Shown here: positions 8,042 to 15,962 of the stretch, piece after piece
Layout of the letters: each line of letters begins with the position of its first letter
Position numbering within the stretch: the stretch's first letter is position 1
Origin: Bariatricus massiliensis
GTDB taxonomy: Bacteria; Bacillota; Clostridia; Lachnospirales; Lachnospiraceae
Direction of reading: 5' to 3'
Assembly: GCF_900086725.1 (NCBI RefSeq)
Contig: NZ_LT574837.1
Coordinates: forward strand, 458,937-522,936
DNA: 64,000 nucleotides
The notes under the pieces: generated by a model
The model's input: the letters and a program-made list of their open reading frames with translations, nothing else
Told to the model about the DNA's origin: nothing
The model's database searches: none
Position numbers and translations under genes: made by a program

Positions 8042-9388
8042 ATGAATAAATACGAAAGTAAACAGTTTTATTCTGATATACTAGTTCTTTTGCTGCCTAT
8101 TGTTTTTCAGAATTTGATTAATGTAGGTGTTACCATGACAGATGTCGTGATGTTGGGAAACGTCAATGAGACCTCTTTGGCAGCATGCTCTTTAGCCGGA
8201 CAAATACAGTTTATTATGATGTTGGTTTTCTCCGGTCTCACCGCTGGTGCTTCCGTTCTGACTGCACAATACTGGGGAAAAAAAGATACTAGAACGATAG
8301 AGAAAGTAATGGCCATTACAATGCGTTTTTCGCTTTGTATTGGTCTTTTTTTTGCCCTTCTGGCTATTTTTACGCCAGAGATGCTCATACGCATCTATTC
8401 TCCCGAAAATATAATTATCAGAGAGGGCAGTCAATACCTACGCATTGTAGGACTCTCCTATCTATTTATGTCTGTCACTAACATTTATTTGTACATCATG
8501 CGCAGCGTAGAGCAGGTTCTGGTTGCCACGATTATTTACAGTATCTCCCTTCTCTTCAATATCGGAGCAGACTGGATATTAATATTTGGACTCTTTGGTC
8601 TGTCGCCTATGGGTATCCGAGGCGCGGCTATGGGCACGCTGCTGTCCCGGCTGTTGGAATTGATTCTCGTCTTTATCTATGCCCGCTTTTTCAACCACGT
8701 TATCCATTTCCGCCTGTCGGACATGATTCTGAGTTCGCCGCTTTTGTTGAAGGATTTTCTCAAGTATTCTACCCCCACTGTACTAAATGAAATTGTATGT
8801 GGCGTAGGTCTTTCGGCGAATGCCGCTATTCTCGGACATCTCGGAAGCGCCGCCGTGGCCGCCAATTCTGTGGCCCAGATGTGCCGGCAGCTTGCAACAA
8901 TTGTAGCCTTCGGAATAGCGAATGTGGCCGGAGTAATGATAGGCAAAAAAATTGGTGCGTCCGAGTACCGACTGACCCGGGAATATGCCCGTAAATTCAT
9001 AAAACTAAGTCTCCTTACAGGCGGGGCGGCGGCATTTATACTTGTCCTTATCCGCCCAGTGATAGTTCACAGCATGAAATTATCTTCCCTTGCCGGCCAC
9101 TATCTCTCATTTATGTTCTTTGTCGTAGCATATTTCTCTATCGCCAAGTCCTTCAACACCACAATGGTAAGTACATTCCGGGCAGGTGGGGACACAAAAA
9201 CAGGGCTGGTCATGGACATAACCATGATGTGGGGCGGCTCCATTTTGCTAGGCTTTTTAGCTGCCTTTGTCTTCCGTCTGGATGTACGGATCGTCTATGT
9301 ATTCCTTCTGAGCGATGAGATACTGAAGGTTCCCATCTCCGTCTGGCGCTACCGCAGTGGAAAATGGCTCAACAACGTAACTCGCTAA
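8042..9388 (+). CDS. MATE family multidrug/toxin efflux transporter
   Basis: This 448-residue integral membrane protein has about twelve hydrophobic segments and the MATE pattern of two homologous halves (LLPIVFQNLINVGVTMTDVVMLG in the first, with a matching region in the second). Proteins of this family export cationic drugs or metabolites using Na+ or H+ gradients. The start at 8042 is preceded by GGAG at suitable spacing and lies after a good promoter. It is a single-gene unit transcribed away from the helicase gene. The substrate is unknown. Confidence 0.9.
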   Translation: MNKYESKQFYSDILVLLLPIVFQNLINVGVTMTDVVMLGNVNETSLAACSLAGQIQFIMMLVFSGLTAGASVLTAQYWGKKDTRTIEKVMAITMRFSLCIGLFFALLAIFTPEMLIRIYSPENIIIREGSQYLRIVGLSYLFMSVTNIYLYIMRSVEQVLVATIIYSISLLFNIGADWILIFGLFGLSPMGIRGAAMGTLLSRLLELILVFIYARFFNHVIHFRLSDMILSSPLLLKDFLKYSTPTVLNEIVCGVGLSANAAILGHLGSAAVAANSVAQMCRQLATIVAFGIANVAGVMIGKKIGASEYRLTREYARKFIKLSLLTGGAAAFILVLIRPVIVHSMKLSSLAGHYLSFMFFVVAYFSIAKSFNTTMVSTFRAGGDTKTGLVMDITMMWGGSILLGFLAAFVFRLDVRIVYVFLLSDEILKVPISVWRYRSGKWLNNVTR

Positions 9389-9666
9389 TCAATCTATTCT
9401 CACTATGCCAGTAGGTATCATTATGACAATATAGAAAAAATTTCCATGTTACATAGCCGCATTTTGGGAAGCACTTCAAAGCCAGATATTATATTACAGA
9501 GTTCACCGCCTTTGACGGAACAGCTATATCCACACTCGATGAATCTGGACACACTAAGTCCCCATCTTTTAAACGCAGAGGAAAAGTAGTTTCTAGCTAA
9601 ATATACACGACAATTTTAATTAAAAATACAGCCTTAAATTGTCAGAATATTTTTTGAATTGTAGAA
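9389..9666. other. Gene-poor stretch between convergent genes
   Basis: No gene with a start and ribosome site is visible. One plus-strand frame stays open from the MATE stop for about 65 codons, but it lacks an upstream ATG and resembles no family I recognise. The right end (AAATTGTCAGAATATT...GAATTGTAGAAG) is shared with the flank of the palindrome copy at 25837 and belongs to the repeat unit. Confidence 0.5.
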
Positions 9667-9700
9667 GGGGACAGGTCCCAACGCGTTGGGACCTGTCCCC
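9667..9700. repeat. 34-bp perfect palindrome, copy B
   Basis: It is identical to copies A and C in all 34 bases. It has the longer left flank AAATTGTCAGAATATT...GAATTGTAGAAG, shared with copy C. It lies between convergent genes, 30 bp past the stop of the minus-strand gene. Three TTTGAAGTCA units have been inserted between the palindrome and that stop. Confidence 0.92.
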
Positions 9701-9733
9701 TTTGAAGTCACTTTGAAGTCACCTTTGAAGTCA
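9701..9733. repeat. Short tandem repeat TTTGAAGTCA(C) x3
   Basis: TTTGAAGTCAC occurs twice, then CTTTGAAGTCAG. The last unit overlaps the stop codon of the kinase gene. The repeat separates the palindrome from the gene by about 30 bp, where the other copies are 6-8 bp from the stop. It probably arose by replication slippage. Confidence 0.75.
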
Positions 9734-10849
9734 GTCGGTCATCGGGAGCATCATAGCTTCCCCATATCCCACTATCACACGGTAATAACCGCACAGCATA
9801 TGGTTCACTTCTTCGTTACCCGTATCTACGTGCAGCGAGCCGCCAAATAACGCTAATATTTTGTTCTTTGAGGCCGCTATAATAATATTCTCTTTACCGA
9901 CCCTTTTTATCACTTCCGCACTAATCTGTTGGTTGCCACGTCCGAATACATAACCTTGTCCGCCGATTACAGTGACGATTATCTTTACTTTATCATAATG
10001 CTTTATTGTCTCCAGCAGTTCTCTCTCCGTACAGTCCGAGGCCACGAGCCTTCTGTTATATACCAAGTCCACGCCCAAAAGCGTATTGGGCAGATGCAGT
10101 TTCTCCATGATCGACGCAGTCGTGGAGCCTGTTCCCACGATATATAAAACATCCTTTTCCATCTCATTTGCCACGTAATTGGAAAGCATCTCAATAGAGG
10201 CAGATTCGCTGAACCCTCTTCCACTCTTTAGATTCTGCACCATACGGGATTCATTGGGAATACGCAGATACCCATACAGCCTTGCCGATACAATTCCCTG
10301 CCGGAACAAATCCTCGTCGATGTCCATCACTTCACAGAGCTTCGTCTCCTTGACCTTGCCCTGAACAAACTCTTTCATCAGGTTTCCCGCAGTCTTTGGA
10401 TTCAGCGCGTACACGCCTGAATGAATCTTGCATCCTGCCGGGATTCCCAGAACAACCGCTTCGGTTCCCACTGCGTCAAGAATATTTCGGGCTGTCCCGT
10501 CACCACCAACAAAAAGAATCAGATCTAACTTCAGCTCCTTCATCTGCCCGGCGGCGCGGATGGTGTCCTCCGGAGTCGTATGCCCCGGAGTGATGCTGCC
10601 CAGCACGGTAACACTCAGTCCCGCCTCTCTGCAGACATCCTCCCCCATCTCACCCGGCCAGGTATAGATGATAAGCTCATCCTCGATTTCCTTTAGGGCC
10701 TTCATCGTAATCAAGGCTTTCCTGCCGCTCTCCCGAACCGCTCCAAGCTCCAGCGCCTTCTTGAGAATCGCCGCACCGTCGGAACCCTTAAGCCCCACTT
10801 TTCCGCCGATTCCCGCCACCGGATTCACGATAAAACCAAGTCTCTTCAT
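9731..10849 (-). CDS. ATP-NAD/AcoX-type kinase family protein
   Basis: The 372-residue protein belongs to the diacylglycerol/NAD kinase fold family. It has the N-terminal GFIVNPVAGIGGKVGLKGSDG and the nucleotide-binding FVGGDGTARNI typical of COG3199 (ATP-NAD/AcoX kinases). NAD kinase-like activity is known for some family members, but the role here is not established. It is the last gene of the ten-gene sugar/glycine-decarboxylase operon and starts two bases after the GcvPB stop. It might supply a phosphorylated cofactor for the dehydrogenases of the operon. Confidence 0.82.
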   Translation of the reverse strand: MKRLGFIVNPVAGIGGKVGLKGSDGAAILKKALELGAVRESGRKALITMKALKEIEDELIIYTWPGEMGEDVCREAGLSVTVLGSITPGHTTPEDTIRAAGQMKELKLDLILFVGGDGTARNILDAVGTEAVVLGIPAGCKIHSGVYALNPKTAGNLMKEFVQGKVKETKLCEVMDIDEDLFRQGIVSARLYGYLRIPNESRMVQNLKSGRGFSESASIEMLSNYVANEMEKDVLYIVGTGSTTASIMEKLHLPNTLLGVDLVYNRRLVASDCTERELLETIKHYDKVKIIVTVIGGQGYVFGRGNQQISAEVIKRVGKENIIIAASKNKILALFGGSLHVDTGNEEVNHMLCGYYRVIVGYGEAMMLPMTD

Positions 10850-10851
10850 AC

Positions 10852-12414
10852 TTACTCTACCCCAGCTTTACGCTTGTACGCTCTCCATGTAACCGCCCAT
10901 TTGTCCGGATTATCCAAATCTTCCTCCTCGACCCTGCGGTGCATTCCTGTATGGTACGGCGCGTTTTTCAAAAGCTCCGGATTCTCAGCCGCCTCTCCCG
11001 CGACGATTTCTACCACCTTACAGTATTCTTCAATATCTTCCTTTGTGTAGGATTCGCAAGGCTCCAGCGTCATCGGCTCCGGGATTACCCACGGGTGATG
11101 AGAGGACCAGAACCACGGAATACCGTAGTCGCCCATGCGGCAGTTCATATCGTCCGACCCGACGCCGTACTTTTCCTTCAACTCTTGGAAACTGTAGCGT
11201 ATCTGCTCCTGCCGTGTGATGCCGTTGCCTTGGAAAGCATGGGTTACCCCCGGAATCTTCTCCATAATATTCAACATATAGTTATTGTTGAGCACAGATA
11301 TTTCCGCACACTCCCGCATGCCCTCCGCCCCCATCATCCTAGACCAGGCATAAGCCTTCAGCACGACCGCGGACTGGCCAATATACTGACGCACTCTGCC
11401 AATACTCTCCGGCTTATCATAGTCAAGATAATATTTGTTTCCGTCAAATTCCACCGTGGGAACCGGCAGGAATCTGGCAAGCTCTTCCTTACATCCAAAC
11501 GCTCCACAGGCCGGTCCTTCTCCTCCGTGAGGCGTGCCAAACGTCTTATGTACATTAAAGTGGCACATATCGAATCCGGCTTCTTTCGCCCTCGCCACAC
11601 CGAGAAATGCGTTGGCATTTGCCTGATCATAAAAACAAAGCCCGCCGACTCCATGGATAGCCTCCACAATCTTGTCCGCATGGACATTATAGATGCCGAT
11701 ATCCTCTGGGTTCGTCATAAAGATTGCCGCCGTGTGTTCGTTGGCAGCCGCCTTGATCGCGTTGTAGTCCGGCATGCCGTTCTCGTCCGGCCAGATTGTG
11801 ATGACCTTATACCCTGCCGTCGCCGGACAGGCCGCGTCACATGGATGAGAGAAAATGGTGGTGATAATCTCGTCTCTCTGCTCCGCCTCACCGTTCGCCT
11901 CGTGATATGCACGGATAACCGAAGCCGCCGTATACACCGCATGGTTGCCGCCGCCCGGCTGGAGGGAGAACTTATCCATCCCCGACACCTGTTTTAGCAT
12001 CTGCTCAAACTCATAGTATATTTCCAGAATTCCCTGCACGGTCTCCGGCTCTTGGTCCGGATGCACATCCGCGAAGCCGGGATTGCCAATCAGTGTTTCA
12101 CAGAGACGGGGATTGTATTTCATAGTACAGGTTCCTTCCGAGATATCATTGCTCAGATTGGAGCCCATTGTCTCCTGCGAGAGATGAATATAATGCTGAA
12201 GTATCTGCTTTTGCGCTACTTCCGGCAAGTCCAGAGAGGTCTTCCTCTTCAATCCCTCCGGCAGTGCGGATGCCACGTCTCCTGCCGCCGCTTCGATTTC
12301 GTCCTCCACGACCGGAGGAATGATTCCCCTTAACCCCGGCGTAGATAACTCATATATCATAGGCTCGTTCCATCTAGCCTGCTGAAAATTCTTTCTCACT
12401 TTCATTTTTGCCAT
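10852..12414 (-). CDS. gcvPB: Glycine dehydrogenase (decarboxylating) subunit 2
   Basis: The 520-residue protein carries the PLP-binding lysine (K290, in CHFNVHKTFGTPHGGEG), as expected for the C-terminal half of P-protein. ATG at 12414 is preferred because AAGGAGG lies nine bases upstream; an earlier TTG touches the ribosome site. GcvPA and GcvPB form the P-protein that decarboxylates glycine and passes an aminomethyl group to lipoylated GcvH. The window has no gcvH or gcvT next to it. Its place in a sugar-uptake operon is unusual. Confidence 0.93.
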   Translation of the reverse strand: MAKMKVRKNFQQARWNEPMIYELSTPGLRGIIPPVVEDEIEAAAGDVASALPEGLKRKTSLDLPEVAQKQILQHYIHLSQETMGSNLSNDISEGTCTMKYNPRLCETLIGNPGFADVHPDQEPETVQGILEIYYEFEQMLKQVSGMDKFSLQPGGGNHAVYTAASVIRAYHEANGEAEQRDEIITTIFSHPCDAACPATAGYKVITIWPDENGMPDYNAIKAAANEHTAAIFMTNPEDIGIYNVHADKIVEAIHGVGGLCFYDQANANAFLGVARAKEAGFDMCHFNVHKTFGTPHGGEGPACGAFGCKEELARFLPVPTVEFDGNKYYLDYDKPESIGRVRQYIGQSAVVLKAYAWSRMMGAEGMRECAEISVLNNNYMLNIMEKIPGVTHAFQGNGITRQEQIRYSFQELKEKYGVGSDDMNCRMGDYGIPWFWSSHHPWVIPEPMTLEPCESYTKEDIEEYCKVVEIVAGEAAENPELLKNAPYHTGMHRRVEEEDLDNPDKWAVTWRAYKRKAGVE

Positions 12415-12432
12415 TTGCTTCAACCTCCTTCT

Positions 12433-13824
12433 CTATGCACAAATTTCCTTTAACGCGTCAAATAGCGCCTGCAAGTCTTCTTTCGTATGAACCTCAGTCA
12501 CACTGTAAAGCGCGCTCTGCCCATATTCCGGAAATACTTCACTCATGTCTTTTCCCCCGATGATGTCATATTCTAAAAGCGCCTTGTTGATTTCTTTTAC
12601 CGTCATGCCAGTACCGCTGAAATCAACCATAAAATCACAATAGCTGTAGCCGGAAACGGGGATTGTGACACCCGGAATCTTCTTAAGCTCCTCTTTACTG
12701 TACGCTACTCTCTGCAGAATGCCCTCTCCCAATTCCCGAAAGCCCTGCGGCCCCATAAGCGCCATATATACCGCTGCCCCAATCCCATGGAGCGCCGTTG
12801 TAGTTCCGATAAAGTCTTTTCCTTTTTCACGGGACGCATAGGAAGTCCTCTCATAGTACACCTCTCCAAATCCATATTCACCCTCCTGCTGTGTCTTGCA
12901 TACACCAAAGAGAAGGGAAGGGTACTCGCCCAAAAATTCCTTGTCGTCTTTTGTACAGATAAAACCGCCCAAGCCCCCGCCATAGCTCATATGCATCCCC
13001 AGCGGCTGAAGGTCTCCCACCGCAAAATCAGCGCCGTAGGCAGCCGGTGCTTCCATGACGCCCAAGCTCGTAGGATCTGCCCCAACCATGCTGTAAGCGC
13101 CTGCATCTTTAGCAATCCTGCAGATTTCAGCTGCATGGATTTCCAGCGCTCCTATATAGATTGGGTTCTCAAAATACACACAGGACGTCTTGTCAGAAAT
13201 CTTGGACTTCAAATCCTCCAAATCCATAAGTCCGGTAGCTTTGTCGTATGCGATTGTCTCCACTTTAATCTCTGGTTTACAGTAATTGCGCACCACCAGA
13301 AGACGGTCAGGATCCATGTTGCCTGCCACAAGAAGTTCCTTCCTTCCATTCGCTCTCGATGCCATACGAGCCGCGATTGCAATCGCATTTGCCCAGTCAT
13401 AGGTCGGTGTATTGCACGCTTCAAAGCCTGTCAGGTCGGCCAGCATGGAGCTGCTTTCGAACAGCGCCTGAAACTTTCCGTGGTCCGTGTAAGCCTCACC
13501 TACATAACAAGTCAGAAATTCATCGCGCTCCATGATAGTATCCACCACAGACGGTACGTAATGATTCCAAGTTCCGCCGCCAAGAAAACAAATATTGTTT
13601 TTTGCGTTTCTGTTCTTTTTAAGAAGCCCCTCTACATGACGCTGGCAGCTGTATTCAGATATAATCGGTTCCGGCATATCCATCTTGCCCTGAAAACGCA
13701 GATGCTCCGGAATTGCCTCGTAAATGTCCTCCACGCTTTTCATGCCCACAGCGTCCAGCATCTGTCTCTTCACCGCCGGCTCAGAGTTGGGTATGTAAGG
13801 ATGTACAAACTGTTTTCCACTCAT
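12433..13824 (-). CDS. gcvPA: Glycine dehydrogenase (decarboxylating) subunit 1
   Basis: At 463 residues this is full length for the N-terminal half of split P-protein (HPYIPNSEPAVKRQML near the start; FLGGGTWNHYVPSVVD). The start at 13824 follows AGGAGGTAAGAAAA. A 16-codon longer frame begins with no ribosome site. It partners with GcvPB, which begins 18 bp downstream. No glycine riboswitch is seen upstream; only 81 bp separate it from the DeoC-like gene, with a simple hairpin in between. Confidence 0.93.
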   Translation of the reverse strand: MSGKQFVHPYIPNSEPAVKRQMLDAVGMKSVEDIYEAIPEHLRFQGKMDMPEPIISEYSCQRHVEGLLKKNRNAKNNICFLGGGTWNHYVPSVVDTIMERDEFLTCYVGEAYTDHGKFQALFESSSMLADLTGFEACNTPTYDWANAIAIAARMASRANGRKELLVAGNMDPDRLLVVRNYCKPEIKVETIAYDKATGLMDLEDLKSKISDKTSCVYFENPIYIGALEIHAAEICRIAKDAGAYSMVGADPTSLGVMEAPAAYGADFAVGDLQPLGMHMSYGGGLGGFICTKDDKEFLGEYPSLLFGVCKTQQEGEYGFGEVYYERTSYASREKGKDFIGTTTALHGIGAAVYMALMGPQGFRELGEGILQRVAYSKEELKKIPGVTIPVSGYSYCDFMVDFSGTGMTVKEINKALLEYDIIGGKDMSEVFPEYGQSALYSVTEVHTKEDLQALFDALKEICA

Positions 13825-13849
13825 TTTTCTTACCTCCTGATTTACAGAA

Positions 13850-13889
13850 GGCTGCTGCAGCGAAATTAACACCTTCGTATACAGCAGCC
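13850..13889. other. Hairpin between aldolase and gcvPA genes
   Basis: GGCTGCTG pairs with CAGCAGCC across a 24-base loop. On the minus strand it is not followed by a T-run, so it is more likely an mRNA processing or stability element inside the operon than a terminator. Confidence 0.4.
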
Positions 13890-13905
13890 CTCCTTTTCTT
13901 ATTTT

Positions 13906-14667
13906 TTACAACTCGGATTCATCGATTACAATGCTATTCAAGTCCACGCTTCCGCCCATCGCATCCACTTCGGCAAGAATCGCTTCCGCCGACGCACATC
14001 CGATACCAAAACGGCAGGCGCCGAGCTTATACATTTTAAGCAGGGTATCCAAATCCCTGACTCCTCCAGCGACCTTAAGCTTCGCCCTGTCACCGATAGT
14101 GTCCGCGATAACCTTCACATGATGAAGTGTGGTCGGCTGTCCCACGGAGAACCCGGAACCGGTCTTCACATAATCCGCACCACCTTCAATAGATAATTCG
14201 CAGGCTTTTCTAATCTCGTCGTCCGTCAGCAGCATTACTTCCATGATAACCTTCAGCGGCACGCCCGGTGTGGCTTCGCGTACAGCCTTGATATCATTTA
14301 AGACAAGGTCATATCTCCCCGCTTTTAACCAGCCTACGTTCATAGACATGTCATTGGTGGCCGGTTCTAACGCATTGAACTGGTTTGCCAAGAATACCTT
14401 TGTCTCCGTCTTTTCCTGCCCTGTAGGAAATCCAAGGGAAGTACCGAACTTTGTCACTTCTGCGTCCTCCAAAAGCTCAACAAGCTCCTCATAGTAACAC
14501 GGCCAGCAGAAACAAGTTCCACATCCATACTTCTTACAGACATCTACCATATGCTCCACATCATGGATAGTGGTATCAAGCTTTAATACACTTGGGTCCA
14601 TCATGTATGCAATGTCGTCCTTGGTTAAGATTTCTTTTCTTGGTCTTTCTGTCAAAATACCTTTCAT
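13906..14667 (-). CDS. DeoC-like class I aldolase (deoxyribose-phosphate aldolase family)
   Basis: This 253-residue TIM-barrel aldolase has the Schiff-base lysine region YVKTGSGFS (family YVKTSTGF) and KVAGGVRDLD near the C-terminus. Deoxyribose-phosphate aldolases cleave 2-deoxyribose 5-phosphate to acetaldehyde and glyceraldehyde 3-phosphate. Here the N-terminus is somewhat extended and cysteine-rich (KYGCGTCFCWPCYYEE), so the substrate may be another phosphorylated sugar. It lies between the OYE-like reductase and the glycine decarboxylase genes. Confidence 0.85.
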   Translation of the reverse strand: MKGILTERPRKEILTKDDIAYMMDPSVLKLDTTIHDVEHMVDVCKKYGCGTCFCWPCYYEELVELLEDAEVTKFGTSLGFPTGQEKTETKVFLANQFNALEPATNDMSMNVGWLKAGRYDLVLNDIKAVREATPGVPLKVIMEVMLLTDDEIRKACELSIEGGADYVKTGSGFSVGQPTTLHHVKVIADTIGDRAKLKVAGGVRDLDTLLKMYKLGACRFGIGCASAEAILAEVDAMGGSVDLNSIVIDESEL

Positions 14668-14709
14668 GATAATCGCCTTTCTTGTGATAAATTTATATGT
14701 ACACTTCTC

Positions 14710-15951
14710 TTAGGTGTGAAGCTCGTTTAATTTCCCATATTTCTTCCTGCACTCCACAAATCTCTGTGTATAAGGTTTGTTGTACGCCACACATCCGACC
14801 GGCTGCTGGCGAATCATTAACTCTTCGCAATTCATGCACTGGGTACAGTATTTAATTTCATCCTCTCTGCCCTCCATCAGTTTGAGCGGAGTGAGCGGGT
14901 CTGCAAAAGACTGTCTTCCCAGTCCCACCATATCCATCATCCCCTCTTCAATACAATGTGCGCCCATTGCAAAGAGTGAGGATTTCTCCGGATCGACAGA
15001 CATGAGCTTATTCTTTTTTCCTCTGAAAGGTGAAAAATGAGAACCGATTACTACCGTCTCCGGCCTCAGCGCCTTCTTCATCAAATCAGAGAAATAAATA
15101 TGTAAATAAGAAAGCTCCGGCGCATCTTTGAGCGACTCCATATAATTCATAGCACTGTGCACATTTCCCAGCGATTCGATAAAATAAGTAGAGCCTCTCT
15201 CTTCGAGTCCCTTGATTAAATCCAGCGGCTCTGTCATATCCATTAATGGGGATTCCGGTCCCGCGGAGCCAAATCCGCCCGGATGTCCTTCCCACATAGA
15301 CATCTTGGAGCCGATAAGGAAGTTTTTGTCATTTACCGCACGCATGATTCTCTCCTGAAGATCAAAGGCCCACTGCCTTCTCCTTTCCCATGAACCACCA
15401 TATTTCCAATCCCGGTCATTAAAAGGCCGGATAATCTGAGAGCCAAGATAACCATGGCAAAGCTTCATATCGATTCCGTCCGCGCCTACTTCATGTGCAA
15501 TCTGGGAGGCAACCACGAACTGGTCCATAATGTGGTCCACTTCTTCCTCTGTCAGCACATCGCCGCCGATTCCGTACATCGGCTTTACACACACCTTCCT
15601 CGAGAACTCTGACTCACTGATTTCTCCAGAATGGGTAAGCTGGAAAATAATCAGTGTATCCGGGTTTACTTCCTTCAGCCTGCGGATAAAGTTTTTCAAC
15701 GGTTTCTCATTCCGGGGCATGATTTCCAACTGTGTCTTCCTTGCCCGTGATTCGTTCGTCACTGTGATTCCTTCCAAATCCACCAGACCAAAGCCGCCTT
15801 TGTAAAGATTCTCATAGCGCTCATAGGTGAGGTCTGTCGGATTCCCTTCCTCGTCCGAATCCACACACTCCATCGGCTGTGCGAAGAAACGGTTTTTACA
15901 GTCTCTAGTTCCGATTTTTATCGGGCTCAATAAAGTTTCTTTATATCCCAT
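14710..15951 (-). CDS. NADH:flavin oxidoreductase, Old Yellow Enzyme family, barrel-only form
   Basis: The 413-residue FMN TIM-barrel enzyme of the 2,4-dienoyl-CoA reductase branch (FFAQPMECV, GADGIDMKLCHGYLGSQIIRPFNDR) ends with a cysteine cluster C-x2-C-x2-C-x11-C, probably a 4Fe-4S site. The C-terminal FAD/NAD(P) domains of the usual 640-residue enzymes are absent, so electrons must come from a partner. A strong AAGGAGG precedes the ATG. It sits just after the transporter ATPase gene and presumably reduces an unsaturated or keto intermediate of the imported compound. Confidence 0.87.
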   Translation of the reverse strand: MGYKETLLSPIKIGTRDCKNRFFAQPMECVDSDEEGNPTDLTYERYENLYKGGFGLVDLEGITVTNESRARKTQLEIMPRNEKPLKNFIRRLKEVNPDTLIIFQLTHSGEISESEFSRKVCVKPMYGIGGDVLTEEEVDHIMDQFVVASQIAHEVGADGIDMKLCHGYLGSQIIRPFNDRDWKYGGSWERRRQWAFDLQERIMRAVNDKNFLIGSKMSMWEGHPGGFGSAGPESPLMDMTEPLDLIKGLEERGSTYFIESLGNVHSAMNYMESLKDAPELSYLHIYFSDLMKKALRPETVVIGSHFSPFRGKKNKLMSVDPEKSSLFAMGAHCIEEGMMDMVGLGRQSFADPLTPLKLMEGREDEIKYCTQCMNCEELMIRQQPVGCVAYNKPYTQRFVECRKKYGKLNELHT

Positions 15952-15962
15952 CTTCTTCCTCC

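Noticed and set aside
10939..11997. 352-codon plus-strand frame opposite gcvPB
   Set aside because: It is a mirror of a highly conserved enzyme gene, with no promoter, ribosome site or recognisable motif.
12787..13869. 360-codon plus-strand frame opposite gcvPA
   Set aside because: Antisense shadow for the same reasons; it has shadow-like composition.
13825..13905. Glycine riboswitch before gcvPA
   Set aside because: Only 81 bp lie between the genes, with a single simple hairpin; tandem or single glycine aptamers need more sequence and conserved motifs that are missing.
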